Assembly: GCF_003265705.1 (NCBI RefSeq)
Contig: NW_020312828.1
Location: 57,749,455 to 57,813,454 of the forward strand
Source of the DNA: Callorhinus ursinus
Lineage: Eukaryota > Chordata > Mammalia > Carnivora > Otariidae
Length of the DNA stretch: 64,000 nt
Reading direction: 5' to 3'
A program made the position numbers and the translations under genes. The notes under the pieces are model-generated. The model searched no databases, had not been told where the DNA came from, and saw nothing but the letters and a program-made list of their open reading frames with translations. This document shows positions 1-10,380 of this stretch, piece after piece (the stretch's first letter is position 1; each line of letters starts with the position of its first letter).

Positions 1-89
1 GGACTTTTCTGACATTTAAATAAACTATAAATTTCCTTCCATTTTAAATGACACCAGAATGTATTCTCCATAAGAGCAAGAACTTTTAT

Positions 90-175
90 CTGTTTTATTC
101 AATGTTGCAATGACAGTTTATAGCACACAGTAGACACTTAATACATATTTTTCATTGAATAAATGAACACCATAC
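90..175 (+). repeat. Possible L2/MIR3 3' tail fragment
   Basis: The stretch reads like the end of an ancient L2-type repeat: a 'cacagtagacacttaata' block followed by a 'cattgaataaatgaa' block. This matches the usual L2/MIR3 ending in outline only. It is short and diverged, so the family call is tentative. Confidence 0.35.
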
Positions 176-677
176 AAAAAAAATTCATCAATATAGGGAT
201 TTTTTCTTATTAATTCTTATACTACTGGTAAGTAAAAACAACTAGAACATCAGTAGGGAAGGGAAATATTTACCAGGCAATCCTAACAAAAATTGCCAAT
301 GGTGAGGAAGCAGAAACAAATGGATTGAGCTAAAGGTTCAGAAGTGAATTGGAACTTTTTTAGTTACAATTTGCAGAAGGGACAATATGGGTTGAAAGCA
401 GTGTGGAGGTTTATAAGAATTGGAAAAAGAAAAAGTTATCAATTAGTATAAAGTGGATTTTTTATAATACACAATTCCCATATACCAGCAGCTTACAACA
501 GCAAAGATATAGCTCAAATATTCCACAAAAATATCATGACAAGATGTCTTTTCTCATCAGAGATGCTCAGAAACCCAGTAAACAATATATATTGAGTAGT
601 GCCAATAATTCTTACACAATAGGAACCAAGCACTTCATCATTTTAAGCCAGCAAATTAAAGGCTTTGCCCAGGAGTC

Positions 678-681
<4 letters not shown>

Positions 682-744
<63 letters not shown>
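682..744. repeat. Compound (CT)n-(CA)n microsatellite
   Basis: About 42 bp of uninterrupted CT runs directly into about 22 bp of CA with no spacer. The repeat is pure, so it is probably length-polymorphic. An open frame crosses it (403-861), but its low-complexity Ser-Leu and Thr-His product is an artefact of the repeat. Confidence 0.95.
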
Positions 745-2113
745 ACTTTGAATTCACACTCATTTTCTTTATTCAGCTGCAAGGACATTAGAAATTATGA
801 TGCTACCCTTATGGAGTGTCCTACACAGGGTCAACTGGATCTATTTAGCAAACTAAGGTAATGGTTACAAATCAGGTCAGCATAAGTAAGACCCATAGAA
901 GCAACTGCATATGGAGAACAAAAAAATTGTAAAAAAAAAAAAAAAAATGAATAGGATTTAAATCCTGAGTGACTGAGTGGGCAGTGGTACTTTATTTAAA
1001 ATCTGAGAAAAGTGCAGACTTAAGAAAGGAGAATGAATTTGTATTTGCATACCTTGAGTTTGAGAAAGGAGCTGAACCTCCAGAAACAGGCTTTAGAAAC
1101 ATAAAGGTAAGAAAAGTGAGAGAAAGGAGAAGCAGTAACTAAGCAATCAGGCAAAAGAGGGGGAGAGAGCCTGATCTGGAGCATGGTGAATCTGTAAAAA
1201 GGGTTACAGTTAATAAAGGGAGCAATGCAAGAAGAGGGAAGACAACGGCTAAGGACAAGAACCTGGAAGGATGTTTCTTTTATTGGGGCTAGCAGAAGGA
1301 AGAACAGGAGCCACCAAAGGCGTTACTGTCTGAAAGAGAAGGAAAAATGTTGAGAGTGAGCAGGCGCTTACAGCGGACATACAGCAAGACAGTAAGACAT
1401 GAGTGATGAAGAAACAGATTGGAAATAATTGGTGTCAGCTTTTCAAGAAGGTTGACAACGAAAGAGCAAGATTGACATATTAGCCATTTAACATAATGCC
1501 AGAACCATGGGCAGATACATTTGGTTGGGACCCTTATTTATATATACATTCCAGAGGGGAGGAGTCACTGGACACAGGGGAGAAAAAGGAAAAAGGGTAT
1601 TATGGAAAGGACTGTATAAAATAGAACAAGGCCGTTGGAAGTTATAATGTACAAAACAAAAAGAAATAGGGTTTGTACTAAGAAAAATATATTTTTCAGT
1701 GACAGGATTTAAATTTAGGGAGGAACACCAAAGATAGAGAGAAACTTTGAAATAGAACAAAGGTACTAAAGTACTTTCAGTCCAGATATCTTTTTCTAAA
1801 CAAATAAGGGTGAGGTTATAGAGCGATAACTGTGGATGTGGAGACAGTGACACTGTTTTTGGTCGCATATAAAATTAACACTTAGTAGTCACTCAGTATG
1901 TGTTCGTTAATGAAATAATGAAAGAGAGTAAAAATATTTTAATGAGTTGGGCAATAATATGTATGTAATAAGAGAAAAATGCTTGGAAAAAAATCTAAAT
2001 TATATTATTCTTTATCATTGTTAATCATTTTGCCATTCTCACAATCACGTAAACTGGCACTCCCTGTCATCTTCAACCGTGCCCCTATATACCTGTGTCA
2101 GTTTTCTTTTCTT
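745..2113. other. Unassigned AT-rich intergenic sequence
   Basis: No gene or young repeat is seen. A poly-A run lies near 930-947. The purine-rich part around 1140-1480 vaguely resembles antisense L2 but is too diverged to call. Open frames here are short, overlap on both strands and lack recognisable domains. Confidence 0.6.
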
Positions 2114-2127
2114 AAATTCCACTCTGA

Positions 2128-2334
2128 GGGCGCCTGGGTGACTCAGTCGTTAAGCGTCTGCCTTGGGCTCAGGTCATGATCCCAGGGTCCTGGGATCGAG
2201 TCCCACATCCCGCTCCCTGCTCCGCGGGAAGCCTGCTTCTCCCTCTCCCACTCCCCCTGCTTGTGTTCCTGCTCTCGCTATGTCTCTCTCTGTCAAATAA
2301 ATAAATAAAATCTTTAAAAACATAAAAAATAAAT
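2128..2334 (+). mobile_element. Can-SINE (SINEC, arctoid type), full length
   Basis: This is a tRNA-Lys-derived SINE. It starts with the GGGCGCCTGGGTG head, carries the pol III A-box and B-box regions ('ggtcctgggatcgag'), then a CT-rich linker, AATAAA units and a TCTTTAAAAA tail. It is flanked by a perfect 14-bp target-site duplication, AAATTCCACTCTGA, at 2114-2127 and 2335-2348. The intact duplication and low divergence point to a fairly recent insertion. Confidence 0.96.
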
Positions 2335-2599
2335 AAATTCCACTCTGATAAGTTCTCTCTATGTTTTTGATGCCTCTGCATGCTTAATCCTCATTTCAAG
2401 ACCTCATACGTCTTACCTAAACAAATGTCAAATTATTTGTTTTCCCTATCTGCTATTATCATTGCTCCTTCAGTGCACTATTCTTACAAACACTACCTTC
2501 TTAAACAGTGCAACTTCTTAAACAAATCAGTGCCGATTCTCCTTCAAAGAAAAAAAAATGGAGTTTTCCTTCTTCCATGATAACAAAATTCAAGGTAAT

Positions 2600-2970
2600 A
2601 CCATGGCACTCAAAACCCTCCATATTCTGGCTACAACTTGCTTATCTTCCAGTCATACTAATATGTTCCCCAGGTTACACATGCACTGCGCATTCCCAGT
2701 AATATGAGAATTTCTGCATTTCCCGAGACCTGAATGCCCTTCTCCTGTCTCCATCTCCAAGATACCACTAACCTTCAGCATTAATTTCAAGTAATACTTC
2801 CTCTAGGATATTTTCCCAGATTTCCACTAAGAAAACCACTCCCCACCCCCAGATTCTCTAATTCCAATTTATTTCATTGACATGCCCTCTTCCTTCATTC
2901 ACTGTGAGCCTTAACCACAGGGTATCACTCATCTTGTACTGCCCACAAAGTAGAGTATATTATGGGTCCT
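2600..2970 (+). repeat. L2 LINE fragment, ancient
   Basis: The sequence follows the L2 3' region in order: a 'tattctggctacaacttgc' block, then 'cacttcctc/gatattttcccagat' (the usual 'cttcctccaggaagccttccctga' segment), then a closing 'ttcattcactgtgagcctta' block. It is strongly diverged and has no intact reading frame. The boundaries are approximate. Confidence 0.5.
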
Positions 2971-4104
2971 TAATTTATTAAATTGTCACCTGAAAACTCA
3001 AGACCCTTCCAAATTGCTTCAAGTTGAAGGTCATTTACTGCAACTAATGCATCCTTCAGCTTTGTAAAATGTAAATGATGAAAGGAAGCAGATTTAGTAA
3101 AGGCATAAATTTGAAAACCCTATCAGGATCCATTAGTCTTTCTGTATACTAAACTCAATATTAATATTTCACTTTTATATTATGGTCATAAGATGAAGGC
3201 ATGTAGTTCTTCAGTGATTTTTCCTCCTCGGTACACTCATTATATAATCAGATGCACCACGCTACTTGCTTAAAGAAACTTAAGTATACCAAACTGCTAC
3301 ACTCCTTAAATTTGCTTATGCAAAACTTAGGGTAAAACTATAACATATCCAGTAATAAATATATACAATAACCTGAATATAGACTAAATTGTAAGGGAAA
3401 TTTTGCTGACATGCTAGAATGGCTAAAAATAACCAGTGTTCTTTTATAATTTATAATCATAAGTAATTTAATGCTAAAAATTTTTGAAGGTCATACAGTT
3501 ATAAATTTAGCTGAAGTAATCATTTCGTTTTTCATAACCTGACCAAAATGTTATTCTTTACAGTACTTTCTTTTCAGATAGCTAAATGTTTTTATAGTTT
3601 TGATTTCATTAGGCAATGCCTTCTTTTTTTATATTTGCTCAGCATCTACAAAAATGTTTTAGTGATAGGCAAAGTGACCTCTTCATTTTATCATCTCTAT
3701 TCAGCAGATTCATTAAGTTTGCCAATTATATAAATAGAATTTATTTTTTTATTTTGCCCAAGTAAATTCATGAGAATAGATTGTACATATTTCATATTCA
3801 TTTAATTAAAAACTATACCTTTGTATGAACATTACCTATTACAGAGTATAATTGGGACTTAAAAGAATTTGAACAGTATTCAGTTGTATTAAAAATAATT
3901 ATTAAATCATTTGTATCCTTTGCTACCTAGCTAATATGGCTATTATTTTTAAACTAGAAGAATAAGGCAATTACAGCTATTTTTTGAAAAGCATAAATAT
4001 GTAAAATATTTATCAAATTTAGATTAATAATATGGTTTTTAAATTTTATCATGTTAACAGCAAAAATAATTTGAGAACATGAAAACTTTTTGAAAAATAA
4101 AGAT
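2971..4104. other. Unassigned AT-rich intergenic sequence
   Basis: Very AT-rich unique sequence with only short open frames. I see no gene, RNA gene or recognisable repeat. Confidence 0.6.
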
Positions 4105-4290
4105 TTCAATTAAAAATTGGGGAAAAAACTCTATTGTCACCAATACACCAAGAAATGCAAATTAAACAAGATACCATGATTGGTTCTTCAAATTTACATA
4201 CACACATTTTAATGCTAATAACTCTAACACTAATGTTAATGAAATTGTAGAAAAATGTGCTTCATACTCCTGCTGTTAGGAGATGAATAT
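4105..4290 (+). repeat. Old L1M-type LINE fragment
   Basis: 'caccaagaaatgcaaatta' followed by 'aacaagatacca', then a degenerate 'ggaaatgtgcttcatactcctgctg' block, is the order found in old mammalian L1M 3' regions. It abuts the younger carnivore L1 that starts at about 4291, so the younger copy probably inserted into or beside this older one. The family is assigned from memory of the consensus. Confidence 0.45.
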
Positions 4291-6244
4291 TAAGAGCCTT
4301 AAAACTGGCCATTTCATCAAAAAAGGAACAGAGAAAATCTCCAGAAATAATGACAAAACAAACAATAAAATGGCACTAGATATATATCTATCAATAATTA
4401 CTCTGAATGTAAATGGACTAAATGCTCCAATCAGAAGACACAGGGTGTCAGAATGGAAAAAAAAAAAAGACCCATTTGTATTCTGCCTACAACAGATTCA
4501 TTTTAGACCTAAAGACACCTGCAGATTGAAAGTGAGGGAATGGAGAAACATTTATCATGCAAATGGTTGTCAAAGAAAAACTGGAATAGCCATACTTATA
4601 TCAGACAAACTAGACTTTAAAACAAAGGCTGTAACAAGAGATGAAGAAGGGCACTATATCAAAATAAATGGGACAATCCTATAAGAAAATCTAACAACTG
4701 TATAAATAATTATACACCCAACACGGAAGGACCCAAATATATAAAACAATTAATAACAAACATAAAGCAACTAACTGATAATAATACAAGACTAGTAGGG
4801 GACTTTAACACCCCACTTAAATCAATGGACAGATTATCTAAACAGAAAATCAACAAGGAAACAATGGCTTTAAATGATACACTCCACCAGATGGACTTAA
4901 CAGATATATTCAGAACATTTCATCCCAAAACAGCAAAGTACATGTTCTTCTCAAGGGCATATGTGACATTCTCCAGAATATATGACATATTAGGTCACAA
5001 ATCAAGCCTCAACAGGTACAAAAGATTGAGATCATACCATGCATATTTTCTGACCTCAACAGTATAAAACTTGAAGGCAACCACAAGAAAAAAATTGGAA
5101 AGACCACAACTACATGAACATACTATTTAAACAGCATGCAACTAAACAATGAATGGGTCAACCAGTAAATCAAAGAAAATTTTTTTAAAAATATGGAAAC
5201 AAATGAAAATGAAAACAAAACAGTCCAAAACCTGTGGGATGCAGCAAAAGCAGTCCTAAGAGGAACGTATAGCAATATAGGCCTACCCTAAGAAGCAAGA
5301 AAAATCTCAAATAAACCACCTAACCTTAAACCGAAAGGAGCCAGAAAAAGAACAACAAAGTCTAAAGCCAGCAGAAGGAAGGAAATAAAAATTAGAACAG
5401 AAATAAATGATACAGAAACTAAAAAAAAAAAAAAGGACAAATCAATAAAGCTGGTCTTTGAAAAAAATTATAAAATTGATAAACCTCCAGCCAGAATTAT
5501 CAAAAGGAAAAAAGACCCAAATAAATAAAATTACAAATGAGAGAGGAGAAATAACAACCAACACCACAAAAATACAATTACAAGATAATATTATAAAAGA
5601 CTCTATCAACAAATTAGACAACATGCAAGAAATGGACAAATTCCTAGCAACATATAAACTACCAAAACTGAAACAGGAAGAAATAGAAAATTTGAACAGA
5701 TCAGTAACCAGAAAAGAAAATGAATCAGTAATATAAAAACTTCCAGGGCCAGATGGCTTCACAGAAGAATTCTACCAAACATTTAAAGAGGAGTTAATAC
5801 CTATTCTTCTTAAACTATTCCAAAAAATAGAAAAGGAAAGGAAACTTCCAAATTCCTTTTATGAGGCCACCACTCCCTGATATCAAAACCAGATAAAGAC
5901 TCTGTAAAAAAGAAAATTACAGGCCAAGATCCTTGATGAATATGGATGCAAAAATTCTCAATAAAATACTAGCAAACTGAATCCACCAGTCCATTAAAAG
6001 AATCATTCACCATGATCAAGTGGGATTTATTCTGGGGTTGCAAGAGTGGTTCAATATCCACAAATCAATCAGCATAAATAACTACATTAATAAAAGAAAG
6101 CATAAGAATCATATAATCATTTTGACAGATGCAGAAAAATCATTTGACAACATACAATATCCACTCATGATAAAAACCCTCAACAGAGTAGTGTTAGAGG
6201 GAACATACTTCAACATAATAAAGGCCATATATGAAAAACCCACA

Positions 6245-6439
6245 GGGCGCCTGGGTGGCTCAGATGGTTAAGCGTCTGCCTTCGGCTCAGGTCATAATCC
6301 CAGGGTCCTGGGATCGAGTCCCGCATCGGGCTCCCTGCTTCTTGGGAGCCTGCTTTTCCCTCTGCTTCTCTCTCTCTCCCTCTCTCTCCATCTCTCATGA
6401 GTAAATAAATAAAATCTTTAAAAAAAAAAAAAAAGAAAA
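6245..6439 (+). mobile_element. Can-SINE inserted in the L1
   Basis: Full-length SINEC with head GGGCGCCTGGGTGGCTCAG, a B-box region, a long CT-rich linker, AATAAATAAAATC and a poly-A tail. The target-site duplication GAAAAACCCACA is perfect (6233-6244 and 6440-6451). Removing the SINE and one duplication rejoins the L1 ORF2 text at '...gaaaaacccacagctaatg'. The SINE is therefore younger than the L1. Confidence 0.97.
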
Positions 6440-7404
6440 GAAAAACCCACAGCTAATGTCATCCTCAATGGGGAAAAACTGAGTCAGGAACAAGACAGGG
6501 TTGTCCACTCTCACCACTGTTATTTAAAATAGTACTAAAATTCCTAGCCACAGTATTCAGACAACAGAAGAAACAAAAGTCATCCAAATCAGCAAGGAAG
6601 AAGTCAAATTTCACTATTTGTAGAGGACATGATACTCTAGGTAAAAATGTGAAATACTCCACCAAAAAATTGCTAGAACTGATACATAAATTCAGTAAGG
6701 TCACCAGATACAAAATCAATGTACAGAAATCTGTTGCATTTCTGTACAACAATAATGAAGCAGAAAAAAGAGAAATTAAGGAATCAGTTCCATTTATAAT
6801 TGTACTACAAACAATAAAATACCTAGGAATAAACCTAACCAAAGAGGCGACAAACCTGTACTCTGAAAACTATAAAACACTGATGAAAGAAATTGAGGAG
6901 GACACAAAGAAATGGAAAAATATTCCATGCTCATGAATCAGAAGAACAAATATTGTTAAAATGTCTATACTACCCAAAGCAATTGACACATTTAATGCAA
7001 TCCTTATCAAAATAACACCAGCATTTTTCACAGAGCTAGAACAAACGACCTTAAAATTTGTATGGAACCAAAAAGGAACCTGAATAGCCAAAGCAACCTT
7101 GAAAAAGAAAAACCGACCTGGAAGCATCACAATTCCATACTTCAAGTTATATTACAAAACTATAGTGCTCAAGACAGTATGGTACTGGCACAGAAACAGA
7201 CACATAGATCAATGAAACAGAATAAAGAACCCAGAAATGAACCCACGATTATAGGGTCAATTAATCTCCAACAAAGCAGGAAAGAACACCCAGTGGGAAA
7301 AAGATAGTCTCTTCAACAAATGGTGTTGGGAAAACTGGAAAGCTATATGCAGTAGAATGAAACTAGACCACTTTCTTAACCATACACAAAAATATATTCA
7401 AAAA

Positions 7405-7604
7405 GGGGGCTCCTGGGTGGCTCAGTCATTAAGCGTCTGCCTTCAGCTCAGGTCATGTTCTCGGGGTCCTGGGATCGAGCCCCGCATCAGACTCCCTGCT
7501 CCGCCGGAGGCCTGCTTCTCCCTCTCCCACTCCCCCTGCTTTTGTTCCCTCTTCGCTGTCTCTCTCTCTCTGTCAAATAAATAAATAAAATCTTTAAAAA
7601 ATAT
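7405..7604 (+). mobile_element. Second Can-SINE inserted in the L1
   Basis: A SINEC copy with the GGGCTCCTGGGTGGCTCAG head, B-box region, CT-rich linker and AATAAATAAAATCTTT tail. The 12-bp duplication ATATATTCAAAA flanks it (7392-7403 and 7605-7616). The L1 text resumes immediately with 'tggatgaaagacctaaatg'. It is an independent insertion from the copy at 6245. Confidence 0.95.
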
Positions 7605-8876
7605 ATATATTCAAAATGGATGAAAGACCTAAATGTGAAACCATAAAAATTCTAGAGGAGAACAAAGGCAGTAACCTTTTGACATTACCCATAGCAGCTT
7701 CCTTCTAGATGTGTCTCCTGAGGCAAGGGAAATAAAAGCAAAAATAAACTATTGGGACTTCATCAAAATAAAAGCCTTCTGTACGGTGAAGGAAACAATC
7801 CATAAAACTAAAAGGCAACCTGTGGAATGGGAGAAGATATTTGCAAATGGCATATCTGATAAAGGGTTAGTATACAAAATATATGAAGAATTTATAAAAC
7901 TCAACACCCCAAAACCAAATAATCCAGTTAAAAAGTGGGCAGAAGACATGAACAGACATTTTTCCAAAGATGTACAGATGGCCAACAGACACATGAAAAT
8001 ATGCTCAACATCACTCATCATTAGGGAAATGCAAATCAAAACTACATTGAGATATCACCTCACACCTGTCAGAAAGGCTAAAATCAACAACGCAAGAAAC
8101 AACAGACAAGGATGTGAAGAAAGGGGAACTCTCTTGCACTATTGGTGGGATTGCAAACTGGTGCAGCCACTCTGGAGAACAGTATGGAGGTTCCTCAAAA
8201 AGTTGAAAATAGAGCTACCCTATCTGTATTATCCAGCAATTGTACTACAAGGTATTTTACTCAAAAAATACAAAAATACCAAGTGGAAGGTATACTTGCA
8301 CCTGATGTTTACAGCAGCATTATCTATAATAGTCAAATTATGGAGGCATCCCAAATGTCCACTGACTGATGAATGGATAAAGAAGATGTGGTATATATAT
8401 ATATACAATGGAATATTCCTCAGCCACAAAAAAAAGAATGAAATCTTGCTATATGCAAGGTCATGGATAGACTTAGAGAGTATATTGCTATGTGAAATAA
8501 ATCAGTCAGAGAAAGGCAAGTACCATATGATTTCACTCATATGTGGAATTTAAGAAACAAAACAAAGGAGCATAGGGACAAGAAGAGAGAGGCAAACCAA
8601 GAACCAGACTCTTGGCTATAGAGAACGACCTGATGGTAACCAGAGGGGAGGTGGGAAAGAGGCATGGGAGAAATTGGTGATGGGTATGAACACCAGGTGT
8701 TGTACGGAAGTGTTGATAACCATATTGTACACTTGAAACTAACATTACACTATACATGAACTAACTGGAATTTAAATAAAATATTTAAAAAAAGGGACAT
8801 GTCATGTGTCTCAATCATTTCTCATCGATGAATTTTTTCCTAAGTAAATAATCAGAAATGTGGCTAAAGAGTTTAT

Positions 8877-9073
8877 TTTTATTCTTTTAAGATTTTATTT
8901 ATTCATTTGTCAGAGAGAGAGAGAGAGAGAGCACAAGCAGGGGGTCAGCAGGCAGAGGGAGAAGCAGACTCCCTGCTGAGCAAGGAGCCTGACATGGGAC
9001 TCAATCCCAGGACCCTGGGATCATGACCTGAGCCTAAGGCAGATGCTTAACTGACTGAGCCACCCACATGTCC
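8877..9073 (-). mobile_element. Can-SINE, antisense
   Basis: Reverse-complement SINEC: the oligo-T/ATTTTATTT tail comes first, then a (GA)n stretch (8912-8932), the B-box complement ('gggatcatgacctgagcc') and the head complement at 9060-9073. The perfect 13-bp target-site duplication CTAAAGAGTTTAT lies at 8864-8876 and 9074-9086. Confidence 0.96.
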
Positions 9074-9537
9074 CTAAAGAGTTTATGTTTAAATTATTCT
9101 TTTAAATAACAGTATAATAACAAGAAGAACAACCTGTGTAGAACAATAGAAGATTGTAGAAATAGAGATGTAGAAACAGATACAGAAATAAATGTAGATA
9201 GTTTGGACATCCATAATCTGAAGATGTTACAGTCCTTATAGTGGAGCTGACAAAAGACATTTATTCCCAATGAAAAATGCTTGGGGTACACTGTCAAAGA
9301 AAAGATAGTGACTACAAAACCACATAGAGTGTATACCAGTTTTGTAGGAAAACATTCAGGTGTGTGTGCATGGATTGTGAAGAAATAATTAGAAAAAACA
9401 ATAGTTGAGTTTCCTAATAACTATTTCCATAAATTTCCTGTATTTATTTCTAGAGAGAGCTTATTGATGTTTTCTCTTGCATAAAATTTATAAATGTTCC
9501 AAAATTAGTAATGTTTTATTTTCAGATAAGTATGTTT

Positions 9538-9600
9538 GCATACTTATCTTATTTAATAAGATATATATCTTATTATATATATAATAAGATTATATGAGTA
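9538..9600. repeat. AT-rich overlapping palindromes
   Basis: Two perfect palindromes overlap: TAAGATATATATCTTA at 9557-9572 and CTTATTATATATATAATAAG at 9569-9588. They could extrude as cruciforms and are typical of unstable AT-rich DNA. No gene-related role is evident. Confidence 0.85.
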
Positions 9601-9699
9601 TATCTTATGTACTTATTTTATACATGTGTGCATGCATTTTCCCTTATTGGAATGTTCTTTCCAAAAACATTTATTTCTCTTTCTTTTTTTATTTCTGTT

Positions 9700-9850
9700 C
9701 TCATCTTTATTTTTATTTTTATTATTTTTTATTATTTAAAATATAATTGACATACAATATTATATTAGTTTCAGGTGTACAACATATTCATTCAACAATT
9801 ATGTACTTCATTTAGATAACAACTCTCCATCTTCCATGTTCAATCTCAAA
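9700..9850 (-). mobile_element. L1 3'-end fragment, antisense
   Basis: A T-rich leader (the reversed poly-A) is followed by 'ataattgacatacaatatta' and 'tagtttcaggtgtacaacat', the reverse complement of a common L1 3' terminus. Only about 150 bp remain. The right boundary is uncertain. Confidence 0.65.
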
Positions 9851-9989
9851 TGTTCCTTTCTGAGATTGACCTTGCCAAGTACCTTGCTTCCCATAGATAC
9901 TATTTTTCCCCTGTCATATTTTTGTCATATTCTTATCCTCTGTAACATTTATTGACATTTTGGCAACATATTTAAATATTAACTCGGGG

Positions 9990-10085
9990 CTTATCTGTTT
10001 AATCTAACTGTCCCGTGAGAGGAAGGATCACATCTAGTATATCCTAGTTGTCTGAGATTTAGTAAATGCTCAAATAATATTTGCA
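9990..10085 (+). repeat. Possible L2/MIR3 3' fragment
   Basis: 'ctgtcccgtgagaggaagga' followed by 'agtaaatgctcaaataatat' resembles the 'ctgtaagctccttgaggg ... ggtgctcaataaatat' ending of L2. It is short and diverged. Confidence 0.35.
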
Positions 10086-10194
10086 GAAAATAACAGCAAC
10101 CCATCCTCTGGCATACTGGAGCCCTAAAGAGAATTTACAGAAGAAAATTGGATAACCTGTCTAAAAGCAAAGAATTAGGAAAGAGGACAGAATA

Positions 10195-10380
10195 CGTGTA
10201 ATAAAAAGAGCAGGGATGGGGAAAGAGTCTCTGAGTTCTAGTCTTTGAGTTCTAGTCTCTGAGTTCTAGAACATGTTTGTTAACCTTGGCCAATATTATC
10301 ATCTCTCTGGTCTTCAATAAAATCAAAGTCATTGGATGCAATAATAAAATTGACTTTCTGAAGTATCTAAGGACATTTAA
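10195..10380 (-). repeat. MIR, antisense, with a local 14-bp tandem
   Basis: The order 'gagttctagtct', 'ttaaccttggccaatattatcatctctctggtcttc' matches the reverse-complement MIR core ('accttgggcaagtcacttaacctctctg'). Inside it a 14-bp unit, GAGTTCTAGTCTYT, is repeated about 2.6 times (10233-10269). Confidence 0.45.

Larger units (their letters stand above)
4370..8553 (+). pseudogene. L1 ORF2 endonuclease/reverse transcriptase remnant
   Basis: ORF2 normally encodes the nicking endonuclease and reverse transcriptase used for target-primed insertion. Visible pieces in several frames are: endonuclease N-terminus (4283-4684 frame), endonuclease C-terminus (4825-5067), linker (5458-5736), RT motif A region (6020-6271, '[12 protein letters not shown]', with the catalytic Asp kept), post-active-site RT (6649-6936) and the C-terminal cysteine-rich end (7711-8553). 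Key positions are lost. The endonuclease block that normally reads CLQETH reads CLQQIH. The SRIDHILGHK block reads SRIYDILGHK. The RT active-site block that normally reads LFADDM reads LFVEDM and is followed by a stop. The ORF is decayed beyond function. Confidence 0.9.
4291..8797 (+). mobile_element. LINE-1, 5'-truncated carnivore copy, ORF2 dead
   Basis: This is a LINE-1 retrotransposon that keeps nearly all of ORF2 and the 3' UTR but lacks the 5' UTR and ORF1. ORF2 begins at about 4370 (MALDIYLSIITLNVNGLN, endonuclease N-terminus). Endonuclease sequence runs to about 5070, reverse transcriptase from about 5900 to 7100 and the C-terminal region to about 8553. The 3' UTR has a purine-rich patch (8640-8680) and ends in an A-rich tail near 8797. 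ORF2 is broken by many stops and frameshifts and by two SINE insertions (6245-6439 and 7405-7604). No clear target-site duplication was found, so the 5' edge is approximate. It is presumably inactive. Confidence 0.95.

Noticed and set aside
403..861. 152-codon open frame
   Set aside because: It spans the CT/CA microsatellite, which yields Ser-Leu and Thr-His runs. An artefact.
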